Source of the DNA: an uncultured Pelagibacteraceae bacterium
GTDB lineage: Bacteria > Pseudomonadota > Alphaproteobacteria > Pelagibacterales > Pelagibacteraceae
DNA: 64,000 nucleotides
Direction: 5' to 3'
Assembly: GCA_902561155.1 (NCBI GenBank)
Contig: CACEOY010000004.1
Location: forward strand, 16,721 to 80,720
Position numbers and translations under genes: made by a program
Shown here: piece by piece, positions 10,208 through 19,568 of the stretch
Layout: every line of letters begins with the position of its first letter
Numbering within the stretch: the first letter of the stretch is position 1
Notes under the pieces: generated by a model
Databases searched by the model: none
Told to the model about the DNA's origin: nothing
The model's input: only the letters and a program-made list of their open reading frames with translations

Positions 10208-10558
10208 TTACTTCTTTACTGCAAAATTTCCTGATCCCACTAATGGCTCGCCAGATGGTGATTTTAAAGTATTTTCAAAATCACTAAGATCTGGTCTTTT
10301 TTCATTTACTTTATAGACCTTCAATATTTGATCGGTTGATGTGTTTCTTACTGCATTAAACCATTTTTTACATCCATGGGAATGGACCCATCTCTCATAA
10401 AAAATTCCTTTAGGGTTGTTTCTGTAGAAAACATATTCTCCCCAATCTTTATCAGATAAACTTTCTGGATTTTTAGGACGGATTACGTGAGCTTCCCCTC
10501 CATTTGCAAATTCCGATTGATCTCTCTCACCGCAATATGGACATTTAATTAAAATCAT
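10208..10558 (-). CDS. soxD: Sarcosine oxidase delta subunit
   Basis: This small 116-residue subunit begins with a zinc-binding signature: CPYCGERD (Cys6, Cys9), followed by HSHGCKKWF near residues 59-66, giving the expected His/Cys ligands. GGEAHVIRP and YVFYRNNPKG are typical of the family. In the complex the delta subunit binds zinc and contributes to folding and the channel between active sites. The gene lies between soxB (2-base gap) and soxA (3-base gap), the standard order. Length and motifs leave little doubt. Confidence 0.95.
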   Translation of the reverse strand: MILIKCPYCGERDQSEFANGGEAHVIRPKNPESLSDKDWGEYVFYRNNPKGIFYERWVHSHGCKKWFNAVRNTSTDQILKVYKVNEKRPDLSDFENTLKSPSGEPLVGSGNFAVKK

Positions 10559-10560
10559 GA

Positions 10561-11811
10561 CTAGTGTGCAACAGCTGCAGCGCCGTGCTCATCTATTAAT
10601 CTTCCGTCAGAAAATCTACTTAATGCAAATGGAGCATTTATTTTATGTGGTTCATCTTTTGCAATTGTATGTGCAAATACGTTTGCACTACCAGGAGTAG
10701 CTTTAAAACCGCCAGTTCCCCAACCACAATTAAAATATAAACCTTCAACATCACACTTACTTATAATTGGACTTGCGTCAGGACATATGTCTACTATACC
10801 TCCCCATTGTCTTAACATTTTCATTTTTCCAAAAATTGGATAGAGTTCAACTATTGCTCTAACTGTTTCTTCAATTACATCATAACCACCTCTTTGGGTG
10901 AAAGAATTGTAACCATCTGTGCCAGCTCCTATTACTAATTCTCCCTTGTCAGACTGACTTACATAAGCATGTACAGCATTAGACATGACTACTGTATTTA
11001 TAACTGGTTTAATTGGTTCAGAAACTAAAGCTTGCAAAGGTCTACTTTGTAAAGGCAATCTTACTCCAGCAGTTGCTGCAAGAACACTTGTGTGACCTGA
11101 AGCTACGACACCAATTTTACTAGATTTAATAAAACCCTTTGTTGTTTCAACACCTTCAACTTTATAATTATCAGTCTTAATTCCTTTAACTTCACAGTTT
11201 TGAATTATATCTACTCCTAATTCATCGGCTCTCATAGCATATCCCCAAGCAACAGCATCATGTCTGGCCACTCCTCCTCGTGGTTGATATGCCGCTCCAA
11301 GAACTGGATATCTTAAATTGTCTGTATTCATGATTGGAACTAAATCTTTAACTTCGTTTTTGTCCAACCACATAGTATCCAAACCGTTAAGTCTATTAGC
11401 AGATACCCTTCTTTTAATCTCTTTAATATCATGTTCGTTATGCGCCAAATTTAAAACTCCCCTTTGACTAAACATCATATTGTAGTTTAAATCTTCAGAT
11501 AAATTTTCCCATAATTTAACTGCATGGTCATATAGATTCGCACTTTCATCCCATAAGTAATTAGATCTAATGATCGTAGTATTACGTCCTGTGTTTCCAC
11601 TACCCAACCAACCTTTTTCTATAACTGCAATATTTTTTATCCCATGATGTTTAGCAAGATAGTACGCAGTACCTAGACCATGTCCCCCGCCTCCAACTAT
11701 AATAACATCGTAATGTTTTTTTGGATTGGGGTTTCTCCACATTTTTCCCCAATTTTCATTATCTGAAAGTGAATTTTTAATTAAGCTTGTAATTGAATAT
11801 TTTTTTTTCAC
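10561..11811 (-). CDS. soxB: Sarcosine oxidase beta subunit
   Basis: This 416-residue subunit has an N-terminal FAD motif ([19 protein letters not shown], about residues 35-53) and the family segment [29 protein letters not shown] segment holds His184, in the position of the His that carries covalent FMN in characterised heterotetrameric sarcosine oxidases. The start is a GTG at 11809-11811. It is kept because the residues after it ([13 protein letters not shown]... NPKKHYDV) match the usual family N terminus, although no clear Shine-Dalgarno is present. It is the first gene of soxBDAG. Only 39 bases separate it from the upstream lipoprotein gene, so the promoter is either very compact or further upstream. 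Confidence 0.95.
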   Translation of the reverse strand: MKKKYSITSLIKNSLSDNENWGKMWRNPNPKKHYDVIIVGGGGHGLGTAYYLAKHHGIKNIAVIEKGWLGSGNTGRNTTIIRSNYLWDESANLYDHAVKLWENLSEDLNYNMMFSQRGVLNLAHNEHDIKEIKRRVSANRLNGLDTMWLDKNEVKDLVPIMNTDNLRYPVLGAAYQPRGGVARHDAVAWGYAMRADELGVDIIQNCEVKGIKTDNYKVEGVETTKGFIKSSKIGVVASGHTSVLAATAGVRLPLQSRPLQALVSEPIKPVINTVVMSNAVHAYVSQSDKGELVIGAGTDGYNSFTQRGGYDVIEETVRAIVELYPIFGKMKMLRQWGGIVDICPDASPIISKCDVEGLYFNCGWGTGGFKATPGSANVFAHTIAKDEPHKINAPFALSRFSDGRLIDEHGAAAVAH

Positions 11812-11850
11812 AACTTAAGGTACCAAAAAAATTTAATGTCAGCCAGTGAA

Positions 11851-12192
11851 TTAATCTAAAATCTTTATTTTTGAATTGACGTCTATTTTTCTTCTTAACT
11901 CAGAAACTCTTTTCTTAAGTAGAGAGCAAACTTCGGTTTCTGTAATTTCAAGAAAATTAACACATTTTACTTTTTTTCTTTCTGGATTATGTTTGTCTGC
12001 ATAAGCTATTGCATGTTCCATTGGACTTTTACCTGTTTGTTTTTTTACGCCATAATTTACTGCTGTTGAAACAGCTGATTGGGCTAAATTTCCACCACCT
12101 AATGATGTAGATGCTGGACCCAACAAAGCCATAGTCTCAGCACAGCCAGAAACAAATAAAGTTAGCAACAAGCTAATTAAAATTTTTCTCAA
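11851..12192 (-). CDS. Small predicted lipoprotein of unknown function
   Basis: This 113-residue protein starts with a lipoprotein signal peptide: a short basic start, a hydrophobic stretch, and the lipobox LFVSGC with the Cys at about residue 17. The mature part is small, with a glycine-rich segment (GPASTSLGGGNLA) and a basic C terminus containing two Cys (VKCVNF and TEVCSLL). The start is a TTG, supported by a good Shine-Dalgarno-like GAGAGGG about 5 bases upstream. I do not recognise a characterised family. It sits between the 2-hydroxyacid dehydrogenase and soxB on the same strand; no functional link can be claimed. Confidence 0.65.
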   Translation of the reverse strand: MRKILISLLLTLFVSGCAETMALLGPASTSLGGGNLAQSAVSTAVNYGVKKQTGKSPMEHAIAYADKHNPERKKVKCVNFLEITETEVCSLLKKRVSELRRKIDVNSKIKILD

Positions 12193-12219
12193 ATATCCCT
12201 CTCTTTTTTTAAATGCTTA

Positions 12220-12239
12220 TATGTTATTTCTGTAACATA
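12220..12239. repeat. Inverted repeat in spacer upstream of lipoprotein gene
   Basis: TATGTTA and TAACATA form a perfect 7-bp inverted repeat with a 6-base loop in the 106-base spacer between the 2-hydroxyacid dehydrogenase stop and the lipoprotein start. On the minus strand it is followed by an A-rich rather than T-rich stretch, so it is a poor terminator. An operator or mRNA hairpin is possible. The rest of the spacer shows nothing I can assign. Confidence 0.3.
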
Positions 12240-12298
12240 AAAACATTTATTTGCTCACAATGAGCTTATCAAAAACAACCAGAAATTGTAATTAATAT

Positions 12299-13249
12299 TT
12301 ACTTAATTTCTCGAATCGGCTTATTATTCATACATGAATTAAGGTTTTCGATCATCTGAAAATAAAACTTTGAATAATTTTCCACAGTAACATAGCCCAG
12401 GTGCGGCAATAAAAAAGCGTTAGGTAAAAATCTTAGTTTGTGGTCTTGAGGTAATGGTTCTTGATTATAAACATCTAAACCAGCGCCAGCAATCTGATCG
12501 CTTTCTAAAGCTTCTATAAGATCTTTTTCATTAACTATTTCACCTCTAGAGGTGTTGATTAAAAAAGAGGACTTTTTCATTTTTTTAAATTCTTTTTTTG
12601 TGACTAAGTTTTTATATTTTTCCCCTAAAACAACATGAATAGATAAAATATCTGAGGTTTTTATTAAATCGTCTTTACTCATTGGTAAAACATTTAATTT
12701 GTTAGCCTCGGTTAAATTTAAATTTTCACTCCATGCTGAAACTTCCATACCAAATGCTTGACCAATTTTAGCAACTTGGCATCCAATTTTACCTAGACCT
12801 ATTATTCCTAATCTTTTTCCCTTTAATTCGTAACCAATAGTCGTTTGCCAATATCCTTGGAACATATTGTCAATTTCTTGCTTTAAGTTTCTCATTAATC
12901 CAAGTATTAAAGCCCAAGTTACTTCCGCAGCTGGATTGGGATTTATATCTGTACCACAAACTAATATTTTTTTTTCTTTTGTTGCACTTAGATCGATAGC
13001 TTTATTTCTAGTTCCAGAAGTCATTATAAATTTTAACTTTGGTAAATTTGAAATAAGAGTTTTTGTAATTTTTGTCCTTTCTCTCATTATAAATAGAGTT
13101 TCAAAACCTTTTAAAGCTTCTATAGTTTCTAATTCATTTTGGAAAGGCTCATTGAAAATTGTAAACTCATATTTAGATTTATACTCATCTAAGTTAATAA
13201 TCTGACTGAATACATTTTGGTAATCATCTAAAACCGCAACTTTAAGCAT
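12299..13249 (-). CDS. D-2-hydroxyacid dehydrogenase family protein (NAD-dependent)
   Basis: This 316-residue protein has the family's NAD-binding glycine motif GLGKIG at 151-156. The catalytic triad is in the expected order: Arg235 (NTSRGE), Glu264 (YNQEPLP) and His283 (LPHLGY). It is a normal-length member of the D-isomer 2-hydroxyacid dehydrogenase superfamily, which reduces 2-keto acids or oxidises D-2-hydroxy acids. The exact substrate (phosphoglycerate, glyoxylate, D-lactate or other) cannot be told. Its ATG overlaps the stop of the upstream DMT permease gene by 8 bases, and a D-amino-acid dehydrogenase lies just beyond. The three genes could handle a D-amino acid and its keto acid, which is inference. 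Confidence 0.85.
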   Translation of the reverse strand: MLKVAVLDDYQNVFSQIINLDEYKSKYEFTIFNEPFQNELETIEALKGFETLFIMRERTKITKTLISNLPKLKFIMTSGTRNKAIDLSATKEKKILVCGTDINPNPAAEVTWALILGLMRNLKQEIDNMFQGYWQTTIGYELKGKRLGIIGLGKIGCQVAKIGQAFGMEVSAWSENLNLTEANKLNVLPMSKDDLIKTSDILSIHVVLGEKYKNLVTKKEFKKMKKSSFLINTSRGEIVNEKDLIEALESDQIAGAGLDVYNQEPLPQDHKLRFLPNAFLLPHLGYVTVENYSKFYFQMIENLNSCMNNKPIREIK

Positions 13250-14135
13250 TTAATTTCCTGTTTGATAAATAAATACCTGACAAAATAAATGAGGCACCTA
13301 TAAAGTGGTATAATTCAAGTTTTTCTCTAAATATTATAATTGCTAATATTGCGCTCAGTAATGGCATTAATTGAACAAACATTGTTGCTCGATTTGGTCC
13401 GACTATCTCTACGCCTTTCTGCCAGCAGTAATAAGCTGCTAACGCAGGGAAAATTACAACATAAAAAAGAATGACGAAAAACGCTTTATTGAAATTTACT
13501 TCTAGACCGATCGATCTTTCATAAAAAAATTGTGGAATTAAAAATATTATTCCAACTGTGACCATTAATTGTATCAAAGTGAATTGAGAAAATTTAAAAC
13601 TATGTTTCTTAAGTAATGTTGAATAAATTGACCAAGAGAGAACACAAACCAACATCCATATATCCCCTTTATTAAAGCTTAAAGATAGGATCCTATTTAA
13701 GTCAGCATTTGAAATAATTGCGCTAATTCCTATAATTGATAATAATAATCCTATTATTTGAAAAATATTTGTTTTATCTACTTTCATTAAGGATGAAATA
13801 ATTATCGTTATAGCTGGAATTGCAGCAAGTACTAATACTGCGTTTATTACTTGGGTATAATTCAGCGCAAAATATACTACAGAGTTAAACGTGCTTATAG
13901 TAATAACTCCCATAAAACTTATTACCATCCAATTTTTTTTAATGTAATTAAAATTGTTGAAAATTTCTTTATAAGTAAATGGAATTAAAATTATCCAAAC
14001 TGAAACCCATCTTAAAAAATTTAAAGTTAAAGGAGGTACTTCAAATAGATAGGCAAATTTACCTACTATAAAATTGCCTGACCAACATAATGTCGCAAAC
14101 ACAAGTAGTAAATATGCTAAATAATTTTTTGACAA
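13242..14135 (-). CDS. DMT-superfamily permease (EamA family)
   Basis: This 297-residue membrane protein has about ten transmembrane segments in two EamA repeats (LVFATLCWSGNFIVGK at the start; a second repeat with DIWMLVCVLSWSIYSTLLKK; the end VQLMPLLSAILAIIIFREKL). The start codon is TTG at 14133-14135, supported by an AAGGA Shine-Dalgarno about 7 bases upstream and by the position of the first helix. It is a likely inner-membrane exporter or importer of small metabolites. It sits between dadA-like (8-base gap) and 2-hydroxyacid dehydrogenase (8-base overlap) genes. The substrate is unknown. Confidence 0.8.
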   Translation of the reverse strand: MSKNYLAYLLLVFATLCWSGNFIVGKFAYLFEVPPLTLNFLRWVSVWIILIPFTYKEIFNNFNYIKKNWMVISFMGVITISTFNSVVYFALNYTQVINAVLVLAAIPAITIIISSLMKVDKTNIFQIIGLLLSIIGISAIISNADLNRILSLSFNKGDIWMLVCVLSWSIYSTLLKKHSFKFSQFTLIQLMVTVGIIFLIPQFFYERSIGLEVNFNKAFFVILFYVVIFPALAAYYCWQKGVEIVGPNRATMFVQLMPLLSAILAIIIFREKLELYHFIGASFILSGIYLSNRKLNA

Positions 14136-14143
14136 ATAAATCC

Positions 14144-15391
14144 TTAAATAAATCTTGAAGAGCTGTAGGGAGTTAAATTTAAATTAGTTTTCTCCTCATT
14201 AACTATTCCGGAAACAATCTTTCCAGTTATTGCTCCCAAAGTCCAGCCCAAATGATGATGTCCAAAGGCATAAATGATATTTCTATTTTTCAATGAAGGT
14301 CCAATAACTGGCAAGAAATCTGGAAGAGTAGGTCTAAAACCTAACCACTCGTCTTGAAAGTTCCCAAGTTGGGGGAGCAATTCTTTTGCACATTTATCTA
14401 AGTAATCAATTCTTTTTTTTGATATTGGATTATCAAATCCACCAAGTTCAACAGTACCTACCGCTCTTAAACCTTGGTTCATTGGGGTCATTCCAAAACC
14501 TCTATCAAGAAAAATAACTGGTCTTTTAAGCAGATGATCCATTTTTTTGTAATGAATATGATATCCTCTTTCAGTATCTAGAGGAATTTTTTCACCTAAT
14601 TGATCAGTCAGTTTTTTTGAGAAAGCTCCACATGCTAAAACAATTTTTTCAAAATTAAAATTTCCCGAATTTGTTTTTGCTTGGGTTTGATTATATCTTG
14701 TTTGTTCAACATTAATAACTTCTTCTTTTTTGAACTTTCCTCCTAATTTTAAAAAATGTTCAAATAGTTTTTTTGTTATCCCTTTTGGATCCCTAGCATG
14801 GTAAGCGTAATCATAAATAACACCAGCATCAAAAACTGGCTTAAGATTTGGTTCCAATTCTAAAACTTCTTCTCTATTTAAAAGCCTTTGTTTAATTCCT
14901 AAATCATTTCTTATTTTAATCTCCATCTTTCTGCTTTTTAAATTTTTATTAGTCCAAACATATATTATCCCTTTCCTCTCAACTAAGTTTGTAGTATCTA
15001 TTTCACTTAATATTTCATCATACGCGTCAAGAGATAAATCTAAAATTTGATGCATAAATTTTGTTGTATGCATCATTGATTTTTTTGTTGATGATTTTAA
15101 ATATTTTAAAATCCACGGAATCATTTTAGGAATATAATTCCATTTTAAAGCTAAAGGTCCATAAGAACTTAAAAGCATTTTAGGTATATCGTAAATTACA
15201 TCAGGTCTATTAAGTTGAACAACTGCGTAAGGGGAAAAATGACCTGCGTTACCATATGAACTCATACTACCTGGGTCTTCTTTATCAAAGATTGTTACTG
15301 GGATTCCTTTTTTCTTTAGTTGTAGTCCTATACATACGCCTTGAATGCCAGCGCCAACAATACCAACAGAATTACATTTATAATTGTTCAT
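14144..15391 (-). CDS. dadA: D-amino-acid dehydrogenase-like FAD oxidoreductase
   Basis: This 415-residue DAO-family flavoprotein has an N-terminal FAD-binding motif (SVGIVGAGIQGVCIG, residues 8-22). Family features include SSYGNAGHFSP and, near the end, the FAD-contact region GFRPTLPDFLPVIGP and YAFGHHHLGWTLG. This pattern is typical of DadA, which deaminates D-amino acids to keto acids and passes electrons to the respiratory chain at the inner membrane. Related enzymes act on other amino or imino acids, so the DadA assignment is by resemblance. It lies upstream of a DMT permease and a 2-hydroxyacid dehydrogenase in a compact run. Confidence 0.8.
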   Translation of the reverse strand: MNNYKCNSVGIVGAGIQGVCIGLQLKKKGIPVTIFDKEDPGSMSSYGNAGHFSPYAVVQLNRPDVIYDIPKMLLSSYGPLALKWNYIPKMIPWILKYLKSSTKKSMMHTTKFMHQILDLSLDAYDEILSEIDTTNLVERKGIIYVWTNKNLKSRKMEIKIRNDLGIKQRLLNREEVLELEPNLKPVFDAGVIYDYAYHARDPKGITKKLFEHFLKLGGKFKKEEVINVEQTRYNQTQAKTNSGNFNFEKIVLACGAFSKKLTDQLGEKIPLDTERGYHIHYKKMDHLLKRPVIFLDRGFGMTPMNQGLRAVGTVELGGFDNPISKKRIDYLDKCAKELLPQLGNFQDEWLGFRPTLPDFLPVIGPSLKNRNIIYAFGHHHLGWTLGAITGKIVSGIVNEEKTNLNLTPYSSSRFI

Positions 15392-15441
15392 GTGACAAAT
15401 ATAATTTAAAAATTGTAAATTTTATAGTGCGATAGATTAGA

Positions 15442-15903
15442 CTAAATAAGAGCTTCGTTATCTTTATCTTTATTTACACCTGTCTCAGGTTTTCCGTTTT
15501 TCTTTGGTTTCTTTTCCTCTTTATTTTTAGAGAATAGAAAATCTCCTGTGATTTTACTTTTTGCGGCAGTTTTTTTGATATACCCTTCTATATCAGCACC
15601 GTTTTCAGTTCTCAAATTATTGGAAAATTCAATATCACCTTTCACAACTCCTGATGAACCTATAACAACATTATCTGCTGAAACTTTTCCATCAAGATGA
15701 CCGTGGATCTCAACTGTCTCTGCCTCGACCCCACCTGAAATAGAGCCTGTTTCTTTAATAACAATTTCTTTTGAATATACTGGTCCTTTAACTAAACCAG
15801 CTACATCTATAGCACCTGAGCTGTTTACAGTACCATCAATGCTTACTGTTTCACTAATTAAAGATCTTTCTGAGTCTTTTAACGATTTTTTATCACCAAA
15901 CAT
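15442..15903 (-). CDS. Bactofilin (polymer-forming cytoskeletal protein)
   Basis: This 153-residue protein has a central bactofilin (DUF583) domain of short repeated beta-strands rich in V, I and G (for example GTVNSSGAIDVAGLVKG, VEIHGHLDGKVSADNV). It is flanked by an unstructured N terminus and a Lys-rich tail. Bactofilins polymerise without nucleotide into filaments at the inner membrane and affect cell shape and wall synthesis. The gene follows rodA by 98 bases on the same strand, next to mrdA and mreBCD, which supports a link to cell shape. The length is typical. The identity is strong; its exact job in shape is inference. Confidence 0.85.
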   Translation of the reverse strand: MFGDKKSLKDSERSLISETVSIDGTVNSSGAIDVAGLVKGPVYSKEIVIKETGSISGGVEAETVEIHGHLDGKVSADNVVIGSSGVVKGDIEFSNNLRTENGADIEGYIKKTAAKSKITGDFLFSKNKEEKKPKKNGKPETGVNKDKDNEALI

Positions 15904-16001
15904 AATTTAATAATTAAAATTAGACCATCTAAACTACATTAAAGCAAGAGTTAATTTTTTTAAATTGGGTTCATTTTGGTCCAATTTCTTAATGAATTTA
16001 A

Positions 16002-17126
16002 TTAATTTACCGGAGTGTCTTTATAAATTTTACAAGACATCGCTATTCCTAAACCTAGCATTATTGCCAACATTGAAGATCCCCCATAAGACATAATTGG
16101 TAATGGGGCTCCTACAATTGGCAAAAGACCAAGAACCATGCCCATATTTACCGCTACATATATAAAGAATGCCGTAGCAAAGCTGTAGCAATATAGTTTG
16201 CCAAAACTACTTCTTGTAACATCACCTATTTTTATTAATCTTAATATAATAATGCTGTAAAGGATTAGAATAAACAAAGAGCCAACAAAACCAAATTCCT
16301 CAGAAAATAAGGTAAAGATAAAGTCTGTATGCTTTTCAGGAAGATAATCTAAGTAGCTTTGGGATCCATTTAAAAACCCTTTGCCAAAAATACCACCTGA
16401 TCCAATGGCTATTTTAGACTGTATTATTTGGTATCCAGCTCCCAGCGGATCTCTGTCAGGATTAAGAAAAGTTAGAATTCTGGCTTTTTGATAAGGCTTT
16501 AAAAATGCAATAGCTATTGGTGTTAATGATATAAATAGTATCGATGCGTAAGCGAAAAATTTAACACGTACTCCTGCAAGCCAAGAAACAGTAATGCCTC
16601 CCAAAGCTATTAAGATTGAAGTTCCTAAGTCAGGTTGAGCAACAACTAACAAAACTGGTGCAACTAACGCTACAACAGGAAGGAATAAAAATTTTATTCT
16701 GTTTACATCTTGTGTGGATATTCGATGATAGTATTTTGCTAAAAATAAGATTAAACCAATTTTCATTAACTCTGATGGTTGAAGATTCATAAAATAGAAG
16801 TTAAGCCATCTTTGTGATCCAGAGGAAGTTAGACCGAAATATTTAACTCCTAAAAGTAAAATAAAAAATGAAAGATATAAAAGAGTACTTGTTTGATACC
16901 AAAATCTAATTTGAAAAAGAGATATTACTAAAAACATAAGGAAGAAAACTCCAAACCTTAAAATATGACTTTTGGTATGATAATCGAACTTTCCTCCATC
17001 CGTTGAGTACATTGCAAACATACTTACAATACCTAATAGAAATATTGATAAAACTAAAACATAATCCATAGACATAATTTTATCTCTAAATGTCATTGAC
17101 GATTGAATTGATCTTGGCTGAAACAT
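16002..17126 (-). CDS. rodA: Rod-shape SEDS peptidoglycan polymerase RodA
   Basis: This 374-residue protein has about ten transmembrane helices and SEDS motifs: NLQPSELMKIGLILFLAKYY, EKHTDFIFTLFSEEFGF and LPIVGAPLPIMSYGGSSM. Asp268 in HTDFIF corresponds to the catalytic Asp of the family. RodA polymerises lipid II glycan chains during cell elongation with its partner PBP2. The start overlaps the mrdA stop by one base (TAATG). With mreBCD and mrdA it forms a complete elongasome operon. A second SEDS protein in the window (at 50088) is FtsW by its context in the division cluster. Confidence 0.95.
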   Translation of the reverse strand: MFQPRSIQSSMTFRDKIMSMDYVLVLSIFLLGIVSMFAMYSTDGGKFDYHTKSHILRFGVFFLMFLVISLFQIRFWYQTSTLLYLSFFILLLGVKYFGLTSSGSQRWLNFYFMNLQPSELMKIGLILFLAKYYHRISTQDVNRIKFLFLPVVALVAPVLLVVAQPDLGTSILIALGGITVSWLAGVRVKFFAYASILFISLTPIAIAFLKPYQKARILTFLNPDRDPLGAGYQIIQSKIAIGSGGIFGKGFLNGSQSYLDYLPEKHTDFIFTLFSEEFGFVGSLFILILYSIIILRLIKIGDVTRSSFGKLYCYSFATAFFIYVAVNMGMVLGLLPIVGAPLPIMSYGGSSMLAIMLGLGIAMSCKIYKDTPVN

Positions 17127-19057
17127 TATATTTCTTCTCCAATTAAATTCTTAACATTTTCCCTTAATTGATCTCTTTCTAAAACTTTTTTTATTACCTT
17201 TTTTGCAATCGGAGCAGCTGATCCACTTCCTGTTCCTCCATGCTCTACGACAACACTAATTGCATATTTTGGATCTGAGTAAGGTGCGAATGCAACAAAG
17301 AGCGCATGATCTCGATCTTTATAATCAATATCTTTCTGTTTAATTTCTAGCTCTCTTTGTAATTCTGTAAATCTTTTTATTTGAGAAGACCCAGTTTTTC
17401 CAGCAAACATAAACTTTTGATCATTATATCTTGACCTGAATGATGTTCCTCCCGCTTCATTAGTTGCAGCAAACATTGCATCTTTCACAAAATTTATGTT
17501 CTCTTGATTTCTAAAAAGTGGTTTAAGATCAAAATTTGATACTAACATATCAATTGGTAAAGGCTCATTTGGATTTTCATTTTTATATTTAATATACTCT
17601 CTTAAATTATTTTTTTTCTCGTTTGTAAGAACTCTAGGTTTAATTTCAAATCCGCCATTAGCAATTTGAGCGGTCATTAAACATAATTGTAATGGAGTAC
17701 TTTGAAAATATCCTTGGCCAATTCCAGAGTGTAATGTTTCACCTAAATACCAATTTTTTCCTATAAATTTTCTTTTCCATGCGGTGCTTGGAACAACTCC
17801 TGGCCTTTCCTCTATAAACCCATCTAAAACTTTTTTTCCTAAGCCGAATTTTTTCGCTGTTTCAGACAATCTATCTACACCAAGTAATCTTGCTACTTCA
17901 TAAAAATAAACATCACAAGATCTTTGTATTGCTGATCTCATATTCATAGGGCCGTGACCTTTTTTTTTCCAGCAGTGAAACTTCTCACCATATAATTCTG
18001 TTACACCACTACAGTTTAAATATTTTTTAGGGTTCCAAATTCCATTTTCTAAAGCGCTTAATGCAACAATTATTTTAATAGTTGAACCGGGGGGGTATAA
18101 TCCAGCAATAGCTTTATTGTTAAGAGGTTTTTTTTCATTTGAAATTAATTCATTCCAATATTTTTTATCTATTCCATGAACAAAAGAATTAGGATCATAA
18201 CTTGGTGATGAGGCCATTGTAATAATGTCACCATTATAAATATCCATAACACATACGGATGCTGCTTTATCTTCTAAAACTTCAGAGGTATATTTTTGAA
18301 TTTCAAGATCTAATGTGGTTCTATAATTCTTTCCTGACTCTCCTGGATCGATTTGAATTTGTTTTATCCTTTTTCCGAAAGCATTTACCTCATAACGTTG
18401 AAATCCAACTTTACCTATAATATCTTTATCTAATTTATTTTCTAATCCAGTTTTTCCAACAGCTATTCCAACCGACATATCTTTTAAATATTGTTTTTTT
18501 TGAAGATCTTTTTGACTAACTTGAGAAACATAGCCGACTAAATGCGCCGTGGATTGATCTGGATATTGTCTAGCTACAGACACGATGGGTTCAACTCCAG
18601 GTAATTCATGTAAAAACAAGTTTATTCTAGAAAACTCTGACCATGTTAGATTGTCTGAAACTATTATTGGCTCCCAAGGTTTTTGTTTAGCAATTTTTCT
18701 TTTTAAATAAAATATTCTCTTGTCAGAAAGATTAAGTATTGTTTTAAGTCTAAAAAAGAGTGTTTCTAAATTTGGTGAATTCTCAGGAGTTATATGTAAT
18801 TGATAAACTTTTTCATTAGATGCAATTTCTTTATCAAAATAGTCTCTAATAACTCCTCTTTGAGGGGCTAATTTCCATTCTCTGAAACGATTTTTGTCTG
18901 ATAATGTTTTATACTTAGTCGCCTCATTAATTTGTAATGAAACCAATCTTCCAAAAATTCCACAAAAAACAATTGTTTTGGCAGCAGTTAAAACAAACAT
19001 TCTTCTGCTTATTAATTTGGATTTGATGACAGTATTTCCTGATCCAAAATTAATCAT
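17126..19057 (-). CDS. mrdA: Penicillin-binding protein 2 (elongation transpeptidase)
   Basis: This 643-residue class B PBP has an N-terminal membrane segment (residues about 22-42), a dimerisation domain, and a transpeptidase domain. Active-site motifs are STIK with Ser325, SCD at 380-382, and KTG at 554-556. It cross-links peptidoglycan in the periplasm during elongation. It is flanked by mreD (8-base overlap) and rodA (1-base overlap), the usual arrangement. The length and three motifs fit PBP2. It is distinguished from the FtsI-type PBP at 56282 by neighbourhood. Confidence 0.95.
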   Translation of the reverse strand: MINFGSGNTVIKSKLISRRMFVLTAAKTIVFCGIFGRLVSLQINEATKYKTLSDKNRFREWKLAPQRGVIRDYFDKEIASNEKVYQLHITPENSPNLETLFFRLKTILNLSDKRIFYLKRKIAKQKPWEPIIVSDNLTWSEFSRINLFLHELPGVEPIVSVARQYPDQSTAHLVGYVSQVSQKDLQKKQYLKDMSVGIAVGKTGLENKLDKDIIGKVGFQRYEVNAFGKRIKQIQIDPGESGKNYRTTLDLEIQKYTSEVLEDKAASVCVMDIYNGDIITMASSPSYDPNSFVHGIDKKYWNELISNEKKPLNNKAIAGLYPPGSTIKIIVALSALENGIWNPKKYLNCSGVTELYGEKFHCWKKKGHGPMNMRSAIQRSCDVYFYEVARLLGVDRLSETAKKFGLGKKVLDGFIEERPGVVPSTAWKRKFIGKNWYLGETLHSGIGQGYFQSTPLQLCLMTAQIANGGFEIKPRVLTNEKKNNLREYIKYKNENPNEPLPIDMLVSNFDLKPLFRNQENINFVKDAMFAATNEAGGTSFRSRYNDQKFMFAGKTGSSQIKRFTELQRELEIKQKDIDYKDRDHALFVAFAPYSDPKYAISVVVEHGGTGSGSAAPIAKKVIKKVLERDQLRENVKNLIGEEI

Positions 19058-19568
19058 CAGCCCCCAAAAACATTATTTTTTTATAAAAATTAAATATTAC
19101 CCAGATAAAAGGATAAAATAGAAAAGTAAAAAATGCATTATAAGATATATCTACATATGAAAGTTGTAAGTCAGAAAAGTTCAATATTAAAACTAAATAA
19201 ACTAAATTTGAAAAAAATATTGCAAGTATAAAAGTAAACCAATCTGTAAATAAAGACATATTTACAGTAACTTGACGAATGTAAGATGCTACGAAGGAAA
19301 CAGTTAAGTAAGATATTGAACTTATACCCAATGGTAAACCCATTACAACGTCATTTATAATACCTGCAAAGAATATATGTCCATTTCCCAAGACAGTAGA
19401 GTTTTTTAACATCCAATAATAAATTATTATTATTTGAAGGTTAAATGACAAAATTTCAAACATATTACTAAAATGTGTATCAATCTCGCTTATTGATAAG
19501 TAATACAAAATTATTAAAGGAAAAGAATTTATAATACTATATTTTAAATTTTTGTATAAAATTGCCAT
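19050..19568 (-). CDS. mreD: Rod-shape determining protein MreD
   Basis: This 172-residue, very hydrophobic protein has about five or six transmembrane segments, the normal size for MreD. Sequence conservation in this family is weak; recognisable features are GHIFFAGIINDVVMGLPLG and the position between mreC (abutting) and mrdA (8-base overlap). MreD is an inner-membrane part of the elongasome that works with MreC and RodA/PBP2. The assignment rests mainly on context plus topology. Confidence 0.88.
   Translation of the reverse strand: MAILYKNLKYSIINSFPLIILYYLSISEIDTHFSNMFEILSFNLQIIIIYYWMLKNSTVLGNGHIFFAGIINDVVMGLPLGISSISYLTVSFVASYIRQVTVNMSLFTDWFTFILAIFFSNLVYLVLILNFSDLQLSYVDISYNAFFTFLFYPFIWVIFNFYKKIMFLGADD

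Noticed and set aside
15962..15987. AAATTGG/CCAATTT hairpin between rodA and bactofilin as a terminator
   Set aside because: No T-run follows the stem on either strand; on the minus strand an A-run follows, so it does not fit an intrinsic terminator.
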